The notes under the pieces: generated by a model
The model's input: only the letters and a program-made list of their open reading frames with translations
The model's database searches: none
Told to the model about the DNA's origin: nothing
Shown: positions 22,090 to 31,629 of the stretch, in pieces
Layout: the number at the start of each line of letters is the position of its first letter
Position numbering within the stretch: position 1 is the first letter of the stretch
Origin: Methylophilaceae bacterium
GTDB taxonomy: Bacteria; Pseudomonadota; Gammaproteobacteria; Burkholderiales; Methylophilaceae
Direction of reading: 5' to 3'
DNA length: 64,000 bases
Assembly: GCA_017857755.1 (NCBI GenBank)
Contig: JAFMCM010000002.1
Coordinates: forward strand, 23,328-87,327
Translations under genes and position numbers: made by a program

Positions 22090-23976
22090 TCAAAATTTGA
22101 TTTGAGCGCCTAATTCTACCACTCGGTTGGGCGGTAGTTTGAATTGGTTGGTGATGGTTTCGGCGGAGCGAAAGAGGACGGTGAAGAGTTTTTTGCGCCA
22201 TAAGGCCATGCCAACACCGCCGGTGGCAATCAGAATGTCTTTGCCAACAAAGTAGGAGGTTTCCATGGGTTGTAAGTCGAGGCCGTGGAGTGGGCACATG
22301 GCGAGGTCTCTGGGTAAATCTGGGTTGTCCATAAAGCCATAGCTGATGATGGCACGATAGAATCCTTGGGTTAATGCTTCTACTTTGAGTCTTTCATTGA
22401 GTTGGGTGTGTGGTTTTTCTAAAAAGCGTATGGTGAGAATGACGACTTGTTGGTGTAGTACTTTGTTGTGTTTGATGTTGTGTAGCATGGCGTGTGGTAT
22501 GCCGTCGGTGTTAGGGGTCAGAAAAATGGCCGTGCCAGCCACGCGGGTGATGGGTTCTTCAGTGATCGATTCGATAAACGGTAGCATGAGGGTGTCTTCG
22601 TTTTTGAGGCGTTTGTAGAGTAGGGTGCGGCCTGTTTTCCAGGTAAGCATGAGGGTGAAGATGGTGACGCCAATGAGGATGGGAATCCAGCCGCCGTCTG
22701 GTATTTTTAATACGTTTGCACCAAAAAAGGTGAGGTCGACTGCGAGAAATAGGGTGACCAGTAGGCCAGTGCGGAGTTTGGTCCATTTCCAGATTTCATG
22801 AAAAACAAGGGCGGCGAGTAGACTGGTGATAATCATATCGCCAGTGACGGCAATGCCGTAGGCCGCCGCTAGATTGTCTGAACTGCCAAAGCTGATGACG
22901 AGTAGCATGGTGGCCATCATTAAACCCCAGTTGACCCGCGGCATGTAGATTTGACCTTGGGTGCTTTCGGAGGTGTGTTGGATGTGCATGCGTGGGATAA
23001 AGCCCATTTGTAATGCTTGGCGCGAGATGGAAAAAGCGCCAGTGATGACGGCTTGAGAGGCAATCACGGTGGCGAGGGTGGCTAGTCCAATCAGGGGAAA
23101 TAGTGCCCATGATGGGGCTAGGTGGTAAAACGGGTTTTGAATGGCGGCTGGGTTGTGCAAGATGATGACGCCTTGACCAAAGTAGTTGAGTAGCAGGGCA
23201 GGCAGGACAAAGCAGAACCAAACAAGACGAATGGGAAAGCGGCCAAAGTGTCCCATGTCGGCATATAGCGCTTCGGCGCCAGTGACCGCTAACACGACGG
23301 CACCGAGTGAACCAAAAGCGAGCCACGGGCTGTGTAGGCAAAAGTGAATGGCGTAGCTTGGGTTGAGCGCTTGTAATATCGAGGGGTCTTGTGCGATGTT
23401 GATGATGCCTAAAGTGCCAAGGGTGGCAAACCATATCAACATGATTGGGCCAAATAAGGCACCCACTAGCGCAGTGCCTTTGCTTTGGACGGCAAATAAT
23501 AGAAAGAGGACGATGAGGGTGATGGGGACGATATATTGATGCAAACTTGGGGCGGCGATTTCTAAGCCTTCGACCGCGGAAAGTACCGATATGGCGGGCG
23601 TAATCATGCCGTCTGCGTAAAACATGCAAGCACCTAAAATGCCGAGTAGCATGATGCTGCGTTTTTTGGGCGACTGTTCGCTTGCGTGGCGACTGGCTAA
23701 GGCGAGTAAGGCCATGATGCCGCCTTCGCCGTGGTTGTCTGCCCGCATGATAAAGACGATGTATTTAATGGAGACGATTAAAATCAGCGCCCAGGTGATG
23801 AGCGATAAGATGCCGTATACATGGGTGGCGGTGTGTGTCATGGGATGGTGGCTGGAGGAGAAGACTTCTCGGAGTGTGTAAAGTGGGCTGGTGCCAATAT
23901 CACCAAAGACGACGCCTAGTGCCGCTAAAGCTAGCGCTGAGGTCTTAGTATGGGTGGTTTCGTTTTGCATGGTCAT
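22090..23976 (-). CDS. kup: low-affinity potassium uptake transporter Kup
   Basis: A 628-residue KUP/HAK/KT potassium:proton symporter. It opens with the family signature ALAALGVVFGDIGTSPLYTLREV (residues 14-36, given here as positions only for the core GVVFGDIGTSPLYT). About twelve membrane helices follow to near 430, then a cytoplasmic domain of about 190 residues. EGGIMALLALA and FYADGMITPAISVLSAVEG are also typical. It matches E. coli Kup (622) in length. It stands alone between the M48 lipoprotein and xseA. Confidence 0.97.
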   Translation of the reverse strand: MTMQNETTHTKTSALALAALGVVFGDIGTSPLYTLREVFSSSHHPMTHTATHVYGILSLITWALILIVSIKYIVFIMRADNHGEGGIMALLALASRHASEQSPKKRSIMLLGILGACMFYADGMITPAISVLSAVEGLEIAAPSLHQYIVPITLIVLFLLFAVQSKGTALVGALFGPIMLIWFATLGTLGIINIAQDPSILQALNPSYAIHFCLHSPWLAFGSLGAVVLAVTGAEALYADMGHFGRFPIRLVWFCFVLPALLLNYFGQGVIILHNPAAIQNPFYHLAPSWALFPLIGLATLATVIASQAVITGAFSISRQALQMGFIPRMHIQHTSESTQGQIYMPRVNWGLMMATMLLVISFGSSDNLAAAYGIAVTGDMIITSLLAALVFHEIWKWTKLRTGLLVTLFLAVDLTFFGANVLKIPDGGWIPILIGVTIFTLMLTWKTGRTLLYKRLKNEDTLMLPFIESITEEPITRVAGTAIFLTPNTDGIPHAMLHNIKHNKVLHQQVVILTIRFLEKPHTQLNERLKVEALTQGFYRAIISYGFMDNPDLPRDLAMCPLHGLDLQPMETSYFVGKDILIATGGVGMALWRKKLFTVLFRSAETITNQFKLPPNRVVELGAQIKF

Positions 23977-24000
23977 TTTTGTATGGTTATTGTTGGTTAG

Positions 24001-25218
24001 TTAGGTTTTTTTGATGACATCGACGCTTAGTTCGCCGCTGTGCAGTTGTATATGGAGTTGTTGGCCAAGTTGGACTGCATGGCTGGCGGTGATGGTTTGA
24101 TGCTGATGTGAAACAATGGCGTAACCGCGGGCAAGTACGGCTTTGGGGCTGAGTTGTTCAAGGCTGTTTTTGAGTTGTTGGTAGCGCTGTTGGTGTTTGT
24201 ATTGTATTTGTTGGGTGGTGTAATTAAGTTGTTTGTGCAGTTGTTGAATTTGGTTCATCTGCTGCTTGAGTTTTTGTGCTGGTGAAATGAGACGTTGGGC
24301 TAGAAAGTCGAGTTTTTGCGATTGCTGGTGCATGCTTAATTGGATTTGTCTGTTCAGCTTTTGGGATAGGTTGTTGAGCTTTTGCACTAGTTGGTTGATG
24401 TCTTGACAGGCTAACTCGGCTGCTGCGGTTGGCGTTGCAGCGCGGACATCGGCCACAAAATCGCAAATGGTAAAGTCGGTTTCGTGACCAACACCACTGA
24501 TGGTGGGGATGGTGCAGTTGGCGATGGCGTACGCTACGATGGCTTCATTAAATGACCAGAGGTCTTCTATACTGCCGCCACCGCGACAAATAATCAGGGT
24601 GTCGACTTCTTGTCGTTTGTGGGCGAGTTGAATTGCTTCGGCGATGCTGGCCGCCGCGCTTTTTCCTTGTACGGCCGTGGGGTAAATGATGATGGGCGTA
24701 CCGGGGTTGCGGCGTTTGAGTGTGCTGATGACGTCGCGTAGGGCGGCTGCGTCGGGTGAGGTGACGATGCCGATGCTGGCGGCATAGGCTGGTATGGCTT
24801 GTTTGCGGCTGGCATCAAATAAGCCTTGTTGTTGTAATTGCCGTTTGAGTTGTTCGAAGGCTTCAAATAAATCGCCTAATCCCGCTTGACGGATGGTTTC
24901 AATGGTGAGTTGGAAGTCGCCGCGGGCTTCGTATAGCGATACGGTTGCGCGTGCTTCGATTTGGTCGCCTTCGCGCGGGATAAAGTCGACGGCACTGTTG
25001 CGACCTTTGAACATGACACAGCGCACTTGTGCGCTGGCGTCTTTGAGTGAAAAATACCAGTGACCGCTGGCGGCGCGGGTGAGGTTGGATATTTCGCCAG
25101 AGACCCAAAATAGGGGGAAGCTGCTTTGCAGGACTTCACGCGCTAGGCGGTTTAATTCACTCACAGAAAGGATTTTCTGTGGACTTTTTTGAAGACTGAG
25201 GCTGTCATTTTCGTTCAT
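24001..25218 (-). CDS. xseA: exodeoxyribonuclease VII large subunit
   Basis: A 405-residue XseA. The N-terminal OB fold (about 15-110: [39 protein letters not shown]) precedes the catalytic region with [38 protein letters not shown] and [25 protein letters not shown] (given in part). A long Gln-rich coiled coil spans about 280-365. It is about 50 residues shorter than the E. coli protein, mainly in the coiled coil. With XseB it degrades single-stranded DNA; no xseB is in this window. Confidence 0.96.
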   Translation of the reverse strand: MNENDSLSLQKSPQKILSVSELNRLAREVLQSSFPLFWVSGEISNLTRAASGHWYFSLKDASAQVRCVMFKGRNSAVDFIPREGDQIEARATVSLYEARGDFQLTIETIRQAGLGDLFEAFEQLKRQLQQQGLFDASRKQAIPAYAASIGIVTSPDAAALRDVISTLKRRNPGTPIIIYPTAVQGKSAAASIAEAIQLAHKRQEVDTLIICRGGGSIEDLWSFNEAIVAYAIANCTIPTISGVGHETDFTICDFVADVRAATPTAAAELACQDINQLVQKLNNLSQKLNRQIQLSMHQQSQKLDFLAQRLISPAQKLKQQMNQIQQLHKQLNYTTQQIQYKHQQRYQQLKNSLEQLSPKAVLARGYAIVSHQHQTITASHAVQLGQQLHIQLHSGELSVDVIKKT

Positions 25219-25283
25219 AAGGTTTATTATCTATTACATTTTAATAAATACGAAGTCTGTTTAATCATTATTAGGAAATTGTT

Positions 25284-25793
25284 ATGTTTAAAAATCGTTG
25301 CGCTTGTCTTAAAGGTAAAGTTGGTTATTGGGTTGGGTTTGTGGCTTGTTTTCTGATTGTGGCTTTGGCGCTGGTGATTCAGACACACTATCAGTTAGAG
25401 CCATGCCCGCTTTGTATCTCGCAGCGCATTATTTTTATGAGTTTAGGGGTTTTATTTTTGATTGCAAGCTTTGTCCCACCTGCGCATTTATTACAAAAGT
25501 TGTTGACGCTGTTGCAGGTGTTGACGGCGTTGGGCGGTGCGGGGGTGGCGATTCGACATTGGTATTTGCAGGCCAATAAAGAAAGTATGATTGCCGATTG
25601 TGGCGTGGGCTTTGATTATATGTTTGACAATTTTCCGTTGGAAAAAGCGCTTAAGTTGGTGTTTAGAGGGACGGGTGATTGTGCTGCGATTGATTGGACT
25701 TTTTTAGGGTTAACTTTGCCGCAATTGGGTTTGATGAGTTTTATTGGTTTGGCGGTGTATGCGGTTTATTTGTTTAAGCGCAATCTTGCTTGA
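25284..25793 (+). CDS. dsbB: disulfide bond formation protein B
   Basis: A 169-residue inner-membrane protein with four hydrophobic helices that reoxidises periplasmic DsbA and passes electrons to quinone. The two catalytic pairs are present: Cys41/Cys44 in EPCPLC and Cys106/Cys133 in the second periplasmic loop. Arg48 after the first pair (ISQR) is the conserved quinone-related arginine. It starts 65 nt from the divergent xseA. Confidence 0.95.
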   Translation: MFKNRCACLKGKVGYWVGFVACFLIVALALVIQTHYQLEPCPLCISQRIIFMSLGVLFLIASFVPPAHLLQKLLTLLQVLTALGGAGVAIRHWYLQANKESMIADCGVGFDYMFDNFPLEKALKLVFRGTGDCAAIDWTFLGLTLPQLGLMSFIGLAVYAVYLFKRNLA

Positions 25794-25827
25794 GCGTGTT
25801 TGCGGGTTTGAGGCTATAATTTGAGCC

Positions 25828-26718
25828 ATGATAATTAAGACCATAAATGATTTTGTTGGTAATACGCCGCTGGTGGCTTTGCAACGCTTGCAAGGTGAAA
25901 CGAGTAATACGATTTTGTTAAAGTTAGAGGGTAATAATCCTGCAGGGTCGGTTAAGGACCGGCCAGCTTATAGCATGATTACGCGGGCAGAAGCACGGGG
26001 CGATATTCAGCCGGGTGATACTTTAATTGAGGCGACTAGTGGTAATACGGGGATTGCTTTGGCGATGGTTGCCGCTATGCGCGGTTATCATATGATTTTG
26101 GTGATGCCAGAAAATCAGACGATTGAGCGTCAGCAAAGCATGAAGGCTTATGGTGCTGAATTGGTGTTAACGCCAGCCGATGGCAGTATGGAGTTGGCAC
26201 GGGATGTGGCGATGAAAATGCAGGCAGAGGGTGAGGGGATTGTGTTGGACCAGTTTGCCAATATGGATAACCCACAAGCGCATTATGAGGGGACGGGCCC
26301 CGAAATTTGGCGGGATACGCAAGGTAAAGTGACCCATTTTGTTGCGAGTATGGGCACGACGGGCACGATTATGGGGACATCTCGTTTTTTAAAAGAGCAA
26401 AATCCAGCGATTCAAATTATTGGTGTGCAACCCGATGAGGGGGCGCGTATTCCGGGGATTCGTAAATGGCCAGAGGCTTATATGCCGCGTATTTTTGACC
26501 AATCGCGTGTCGATGAGTTGATGTATGTGAGTCAACAGCAAGCGGAACAAATGACGCGAAGATTAGCGACTGAAGAGGGTATTTTTGCTGGCATTTCTAG
26601 CGGTGGCGGCTTGCATGCGGCGTTACAGTTGTCTAAACGAGTCGAAAATGCGGTGATTGTGAGTATTGTTTGCGACCGTGGTGACCGTTATCTGTCTTCG
26701 GGCGTTTTTCCAGCCTAG
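25828..26718 (+). CDS. cysM: O-acetylserine sulfhydrylase B (cysteine synthase)
   Basis: A 296-residue PLP enzyme of cysteine synthesis. The PLP lysine is Lys43 in NPAGSVKDRPA, the substrate loop is EATSGNTG (about 68-75), and the phosphate-binding GTTGTIMGTSR is near 173-183. Length and NPAGSVKDRPA (rather than the CysK form) fit CysM, which accepts thiosulfate and sulfide. C-terminal SIVCDRGDRYLSSGVF closes the fold. It starts 34 nt after dsbB. Confidence 0.95.
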   Translation: MIIKTINDFVGNTPLVALQRLQGETSNTILLKLEGNNPAGSVKDRPAYSMITRAEARGDIQPGDTLIEATSGNTGIALAMVAAMRGYHMILVMPENQTIERQQSMKAYGAELVLTPADGSMELARDVAMKMQAEGEGIVLDQFANMDNPQAHYEGTGPEIWRDTQGKVTHFVASMGTTGTIMGTSRFLKEQNPAIQIIGVQPDEGARIPGIRKWPEAYMPRIFDQSRVDELMYVSQQQAEQMTRRLATEEGIFAGISSGGGLHAALQLSKRVENAVIVSIVCDRGDRYLSSGVFPA

Positions 26719-26796
26719 TGCTGGCGCGACGGGTGGTGTTGTCTTGGTCGTTGCGACATTTGTCTTGAATGCGCTTTTTATTGTATGCTTGCGCTG

Positions 26797-27579
26797 ATGA
26801 TTCCGACGCTTGTTTTTGATATTGAAACCATTCCAGACGCAGCAGGTTTGCGCGATTTGTTGGCGTTGCCAGCGGGTCTTTCGGATGCAGATGTGGTGAA
26901 TGTTGCGCTTCATCAACGTCGCCAACAGACTGGAAGCGATTTCTTGCCTTTGTATCAACATCGGGTTTGTGCGATTTCTTGTGCTTTACGTGAGGGCAAT
27001 CAGTTTAAAGTTTGGACTTTAGGTGATGAAGGCTCGAGCGAAGCAGAAATGATTCAACGCTTTTATGATGGCATTGAGAAGTACACGCCGCAAATCATTT
27101 CTTGGAACGGTGGTGGTTTTGATTTGCCCGTTTTGCATTATCGCGGTTTGATTCATGGGGTGAATGCTAGCCGTTATTGGGAGTTGGGGGATGATGATAA
27201 GGCGTTTAAGTGGGACAATTATATTAATCGCTATCATATGCGCCATTTAGATTTGATGGAGGTCATGGCCATGTATAACGCGCGGGCAAATGCGCCTTTG
27301 GATGATTTGGCTAAGTTATGCGGCTTTCCGGGCAAGTTAGGTATGGATGGCGGTCAGGTGTGGGAGGCGTTTAAAGCAGGCAAGCTGAAAGCCATCCGCG
27401 ATTATTGTGAAACCGATGTTGCTAATACGCATTTGGTGTTTTTACGCTTTCAATTGATGCGGGGTTTGTTAACTCAAGCGGCTTATGATGATGAAATTGC
27501 TTTGGTGCGTGAGACTTTGGCTGGTTATGCAGGGGCGCATTGGGACGCTTTTATGCGGGCGTGGCGACCAGCTGTTTGA
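26797..27579 (+). CDS. predicted DEDDy 3'-5' exonuclease (PolB-exonuclease-like)
   Basis: A 260-residue protein of the family related to the exonuclease domain of B-family DNA polymerases. Motif ExoI is VFDIETIPD (6-14), ExoII lies in SWNGGGFDLPVLHYRG, and ExoIII is YCETDVANTHLVFLR, giving the acidic residues of the DEDD set. I chose the ATG at 26797 because family members begin directly before the VFDIET strand; an ATG four codons earlier is equally possible. A terminator follows. The cellular role is unproved, and a DNA repair or processing function is inferred. Confidence 0.88.
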   Translation: MIPTLVFDIETIPDAAGLRDLLALPAGLSDADVVNVALHQRRQQTGSDFLPLYQHRVCAISCALREGNQFKVWTLGDEGSSEAEMIQRFYDGIEKYTPQIISWNGGGFDLPVLHYRGLIHGVNASRYWELGDDDKAFKWDNYINRYHMRHLDLMEVMAMYNARANAPLDDLAKLCGFPGKLGMDGGQVWEAFKAGKLKAIRDYCETDVANTHLVFLRFQLMRGLLTQAAYDDEIALVRETLAGYAGAHWDAFMRAWRPAV

Positions 27580-27596
27580 GGCGTGTTTGTGTGTTT

Positions 27597-27625
27597 GGCT
27601 TTGCTTTGAGTAAAGCCTTTTTTTT
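27597..27625 (+). terminator. Rho-independent terminator after the exonuclease gene
   Basis: The stem GGCTTT / AAAGCC (27597-27602 and 27612-27617) with a 9-base loop is followed by eight T. It lies 17 nt after the exonuclease stop and separates it from rlmD. Confidence 0.85.
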
Positions 27626-27729
27626 GCTGGCGGCGCTACAAAATGAAGATGATGGGCTTTTGAGCCTGTCGGGTAATCGGTTAGAATGCCGCCTTGATGG
27701 TTTATCCTCGTTTGATTTGAAAGTTTGCT

Positions 27730-29106
27730 ATGGCACGTCGTTCTCGTCGTCAACAATATGATGTTCCTGTGGTGGTATCCGCGCCTGTGATGGTTGAGTC
27801 TCTTGACCAAGAAGGCCGCGGCGTGGCGCATGTGGCGGGTAAGGCGATTTTTATTGATGGCGCTTTGCCAACTGAAAAGGTGACTTATCAAATCACGCGT
27901 AGCAAGGACCAATATGCTTTTGCTAAGGTGGTTGATGTGCTTGAGCCGTCCAATTTACGGGTGACGCCGTCATGTCAGTATTTTGGCTATTGTGGTGGTT
28001 GTAAATTGCAGCATTTGGATTTTGTTGGGCAGGTTGCAGTCAAGCAGCGATTGCTAGAAAATGCTATTGAGCATATTGGCAAAGCCAAGCCAGTGAATTT
28101 GTTGCCGCCGCTATTTGGCCCGACGTGGGGTTATCGGCATAAGGCAAGGTTGAGTGTGAAGTATGTGGCCAAAAAGGCACGTGTTTTAGTTGGTTTTAAT
28201 GAAAAAGGCACGCGGTTTGTTGCGGATATGCAGCATTGTCAGGTGTTGGTGCCAGCCGTTTCAGCGTTGATTGCGCCTTTGCAAATATTAATCGCGCAGC
28301 TGAGTTTGCGTGACAAAATTCCCCAGTTAGAGGTTGCGGTGGGTGAGCCAGTGGCGCCGCATCAGGGTGACCATATTGTGTTGATTTTTCGGGTGATGGC
28401 GGCTTTGTTGCCAGCCGATGAGGCTTTGTTAATCGCTTTTGCCGATTTGCATCGCGTCACGATTTGGACGCAAACCAAGGGCCCTGAGACGGTTAAACCT
28501 TTTTATCCTTTGGATTCGGCTGCATTGCATTATCGCTTGCCTGAGTTTGATTTAACTTATCCGTTTAAACCGAATGAGTTTACTCAAGTCAATCCGCAAA
28601 TTAATCAAGTGATGATTCGCCGTGCCATGCAATTATTGCAGCCGCAGGCGGGTGAGCGGATTGCTGATTTTTTCTGCGGCATTGGTAATTTTACTTTACC
28701 TATTGCAAGGAGCGGTGCGAGCGTTTTTGGTTATGAGGGTTTGGCGCCATTAGTCGACCGTGCGGTCGAAAGCGCGCGTTTGAATGGCTTGGTTCATCAC
28801 ACCAGTTTTGCTGTGGCTGATTTGTTTAAGATGACGGCGGCGGCGCTGACGGCATTAGGTCGGTTTGACCAGTGGTTGATTGACCCGCCTCGTGATGGCG
28901 CTTTTGATTTAGTGAAGGCGATTGATGAAAATAATGCGCCTAATAAGATTGTTTATGTCTCTTGTAATCCGAGTACGCTTGCCAGAGATATTGATTTATT
29001 GGTGAATGAAAAAGGCTATCAGCTGAGTGCTGCGGGGGTGATTAATATGTTTCCACACACTGCGCATGTGGAGTCTATTGCTTTATTTACTAGAGTGGTG
29101 AGTTAG
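27730..29106 (+). CDS. rlmD: 23S rRNA (uracil-1939-C5)-methyltransferase
   Basis: A 458-residue SAM-dependent RNA methyltransferase. An N-terminal TRAM domain covers about 14-72. The 4Fe-4S cysteines are Cys82, Cys88 and Cys91 ([10 protein letters not shown]) plus one near 170 (MQHCQVL). The catalytic domain has [14 protein letters not shown], the DPPRDGAF loop, and the nucleophile cysteine in [12 protein letters not shown]. All expected residues are present, which supports RlmD over RlmC or TrmA (these lack the TRAM domain). Confidence 0.95.
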   Translation: MARRSRRQQYDVPVVVSAPVMVESLDQEGRGVAHVAGKAIFIDGALPTEKVTYQITRSKDQYAFAKVVDVLEPSNLRVTPSCQYFGYCGGCKLQHLDFVGQVAVKQRLLENAIEHIGKAKPVNLLPPLFGPTWGYRHKARLSVKYVAKKARVLVGFNEKGTRFVADMQHCQVLVPAVSALIAPLQILIAQLSLRDKIPQLEVAVGEPVAPHQGDHIVLIFRVMAALLPADEALLIAFADLHRVTIWTQTKGPETVKPFYPLDSAALHYRLPEFDLTYPFKPNEFTQVNPQINQVMIRRAMQLLQPQAGERIADFFCGIGNFTLPIARSGASVFGYEGLAPLVDRAVESARLNGLVHHTSFAVADLFKMTAAALTALGRFDQWLIDPPRDGAFDLVKAIDENNAPNKIVYVSCNPSTLARDIDLLVNEKGYQLSAAGVINMFPHTAHVESIALFTRVVS

Positions 29107-29127
29107 TTGTGTAGCCAGCGCCTTGCG

Positions 29128-29517
29128 TTAAAAGAAGTTTTGTTTTTCATGCTTTCGGTCAAGGCTGTAGCTGGTTGTTCTAGCGGTGGCTAATAATAAT
29201 AAGCCTCCAGCTATTGAGATGTTTTTGAGAAACAAAATCATTTGGATTTGGTTGGCAAAGTCACTGTGAAAGAACACCGCGGTGACGATTGAGAAAATAG
29301 CTAATACGCTAGCCACCAGTGTGGTTTTGTAACCTAATACCAGCAAAATACCGCCAATGATTTCTAATAAGATGCTAGGCCAAAGAAGTGCGCTACTTAC
29401 CCCCATCGCTGACATGTAGGCACTGGTGCCTGCAAGGTCAAGCATTTTGCTGAGACCAGCAATAATAAAAATCAGGGCAAGCATGCATCGAGCTAAGGGC
29501 TGTATCAGGGCGACCAT
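29128..29517 (-). CDS. DoxX family membrane protein
   Basis: A 129-residue protein with four predicted membrane helices: ALIQPLARCMLALIFIIAGL, then PSILLEIIGGILLVLGYKT, VASVLAIFSIVTAVFF and a last helix after NQIQMILFLKNISIAGG. This is the DoxX/YphA pattern. Members are linked to redox stress or quinone metabolism, but the function is not defined. I chose the ATG at 29517 because GGAAA lies 7 nt upstream; a GTG four codons earlier is an alternative. It converges with rlmD at a 21-nt gap. Confidence 0.85.
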   Translation of the reverse strand: MVALIQPLARCMLALIFIIAGLSKMLDLAGTSAYMSAMGVSSALLWPSILLEIIGGILLVLGYKTTLVASVLAIFSIVTAVFFHSDFANQIQMILFLKNISIAGGLLLLATARTTSYSLDRKHEKQNFF

Positions 29518-29695
29518 ATTGTTTTCCACATCATGATTGTTCTTATCATACTATCATATTGATTTAAATTGTGTTTGATTGCTTGCCGAGGGTTAAGCGC
29601 TTAGCGCGCAAGGTGAATGCCCTGTTTGTTATGGCGCATCAGCTTGATTGGGATGGAGCCGTAACAGATGGCACAATTTGCAGTAAACTGTCGGC

Positions 29696-31153
29696 ATGCG
29701 GTTTATTCGATTAACTTGTGTGTTGTGCTTTTTGCTACTGAGTGCTTGTCAGCGGCCTGTGGCTGATGGGGCTATTCATTTTGCCATTGCACAAGCGCCG
29801 ATTAGTTTAGACCCGCGATATGCTACGGATGCTGCATCGGAGCGGGTGAATCGTCTGATTTATCAACGTTTGGTTGCGTTTGATGCGCAGTCAAAACCCG
29901 TTCCTGGTATGGCGACTTGGCAGCGGTTGAGTCCCATCCATTATCGGTTTACCTTGCAGGCTGGTTTGCCACCTTTTCATCATGGTAGACCAGTAACAGC
30001 GGTGGATGTGGTGGCGACTTATCAAAGTTTGTTGGCGCTTAAAGATTCGCCACATGCCGCTGAATATGACAATATTCAGCGCGTTCGGCTAATCAATCCA
30101 CTGGTGTTGGATTTTGAGCTGAAAGCAGCTGATTCGGATTTTCCTGCTAGATTAATGATGGGTATTTTGCCTCAAGATTTAATTGAGCAGCATCATGATT
30201 TTGCCCATCAGCCTGTGGGCAGTGGTGGGTTTGCTTTTTATGCGTGGCAGCAGCAATTGACTTTGCAGCGGGTCAGCGACCAGCAATTAGTGACCTTGGT
30301 TGAGGTGAAAGATCCGACGGTTAGGGTGCTGAAGTTGATGCGCGGTGAGGTGGATTTGTTGCAAGGTGATTTACCTCCTGAGCTGGTGCAATATTTGCAA
30401 AAGCAGGCACATTTGTTGGTTAAAACGACAAAAGGGACAAATTTTTCTTATTTGGGTTTAAATCTGCAAGACCCGCTCTTAAGTCAGTTGCGCGTGCGGC
30501 AGGCGATTATGCATGCGATTGATCGGCAGGCCATTATTAAGCAGGTTATGGTGGATCAAACACGGTTGGCTGAGGTGATTTTGCCGCCAGAACATTATGC
30601 TGGTCATGCAGGGTTAACGCATGCTAGCTATCGACCAGCTTTTTCTAAACAGTTGTTGCAATCCGCTGGTATTACGTTGCCTTTAAAGCTGGTTTATAAA
30701 ACCAGTACCGATGCGCAACGTGTGCGTTTGGCCACCATTTTGCAGGCGCAGATGGCAAAAGCGGGTATCGATTTAGAGATTCGCAGTTTAGATTGGGGTA
30801 CTTTTTTTGCAGAAATAAAACAGGGTAATTTTCAGTTGTATGGCTTAACTTGGGTTGGGGTTAGAACGCCTGAAATTTATCGTCAAGTGTTTGGCTCAGA
30901 ATGGATGCCGCCGCAGGGCTTTAATCGTGGCCGCTATGTGGATGCTGCATTGGATGCTTTGTTAGGTGCGCAAGATTGGCTCGCCATCACGAAGCGGATT
31001 CATGCGCAGCTGCCTTATATTCCGCTGTGGTATGAGGGGCAGGTGGCCGTGATGCAAAAAAACATGAGCGGTTATGCTCCGCATGCGGATGGTAATTGGG
31101 ATGACTTAGCAATGATTCAAAGGTCGGCTACAATAGCGCATGATGCAGATTAA
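29696..31153 (+). CDS. peptide/oligopeptide ABC transporter substrate-binding lipoprotein
   Basis: A 485-residue family-5 solute-binding protein (DppA/OppA/MppA type). The lipoprotein signal ends LLSAC (Cys18). IAQAPISLDPRYATDAASE (31-49) and FTLQAGLPPFHHGRPVTAVDVV are the usual N-terminal signatures. The gene overlaps the YkuD enzyme gene by 14 nt, and two permease genes follow. Lipid anchoring of the binding protein is less common in Gram-negatives than a free one. The ligand is unknown, and murein peptide is suggested only by the neighbour. Confidence 0.9.
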   Translation: MRFIRLTCVLCFLLLSACQRPVADGAIHFAIAQAPISLDPRYATDAASERVNRLIYQRLVAFDAQSKPVPGMATWQRLSPIHYRFTLQAGLPPFHHGRPVTAVDVVATYQSLLALKDSPHAAEYDNIQRVRLINPLVLDFELKAADSDFPARLMMGILPQDLIEQHHDFAHQPVGSGGFAFYAWQQQLTLQRVSDQQLVTLVEVKDPTVRVLKLMRGEVDLLQGDLPPELVQYLQKQAHLLVKTTKGTNFSYLGLNLQDPLLSQLRVRQAIMHAIDRQAIIKQVMVDQTRLAEVILPPEHYAGHAGLTHASYRPAFSKQLLQSAGITLPLKLVYKTSTDAQRVRLATILQAQMAKAGIDLEIRSLDWGTFFAEIKQGNFQLYGLTWVGVRTPEIYRQVFGSEWMPPQGFNRGRYVDAALDALLGAQDWLAITKRIHAQLPYIPLWYEGQVAVMQKNMSGYAPHADGNWDDLAMIQRSATIAHDAD

Positions 31154-31622
31154 TATTTCCATTCCAAGGCAAACCTTGGTTGTTCGTGATGCGAGTGATG
31201 CGCTGTTGGCGCAGTTTCCTGTTTCTACTGCTACAAATGGGGTTGGTTGCGAAAAAGGGAGTGGTTGTACGCCGCTAGGTCAGCATATTATTCGGGCTAA
31301 AATTGGGGCTGGGGCACCTGTGAATGCGGTGTTTGTTGGACGACGTGAAACGGGTGAGATTTGTACGCCTGCTTTGATGGCGGCATTTCCTCAGCGTGAT
31401 TGGATACTGACTCGGATTTTATGGCTTTCAGGTTTAGAGCTTGGCAAAAATCGTTTAGGTAATGTTGATACGATGCAGCGGTATATTTATATTCATGGCA
31501 CGCCTGATTGGACTGATATGGGTGTGATTGGCTCACATGGTTGTGTGCGGATGCGCAATGCCGATTTGGTGACTTTATTTGATTTAGTATCCGTGGGCAC
31601 GATTGTGCAGATTGAGGGCTAG
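31140..31622 (+). CDS. YkuD-family L,D-transpeptidase/L,D-carboxypeptidase without signal peptide
   Basis: A 160-residue YkuD domain. The catalytic motif is complete: His119 (IYIHGTPD), then Ser132-His133-Gly134-Cys135 in GSHGCVRMRN. There is no signal peptide or membrane segment, since the protein begins directly with the first beta strand (MQINISIPRQTLVVRD). Exported L,D-transpeptidases need a signal, so this protein should stay in the cytoplasm. A cytosolic YkuD group (ElsL-like) acts as an L,D-carboxypeptidase in murein recycling. The gene overlaps the binding-protein gene by 14 nt and lies 7 nt before the permease gene, which supports a role in processing imported peptides. Confidence 0.88.
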   Translation: MMQINISIPRQTLVVRDASDALLAQFPVSTATNGVGCEKGSGCTPLGQHIIRAKIGAGAPVNAVFVGRRETGEICTPALMAAFPQRDWILTRILWLSGLELGKNRLGNVDTMQRYIYIHGTPDWTDMGVIGSHGCVRMRNADLVTLFDLVSVGTIVQIEG

Positions 31623-31629
31623 TTGTCGT

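Noticed and set aside
22796..23629. 277-codon minus-strand frame inside kup
   Set aside because: Same strand but a different frame from kup; Arg/His/Pro-rich product, typical of a shifted reading of membrane-protein codons.
27540..27761. 73-codon frame between the exonuclease and rlmD genes
   Set aside because: Crosses a strong terminator, overlaps both genes and has no domain.
29518..29695. possible regulatory RNA or leader between doxX and the binding-protein gene
   Set aside because: Only short AT-rich words and no stable paired structure; treated as an ordinary divergent promoter region.
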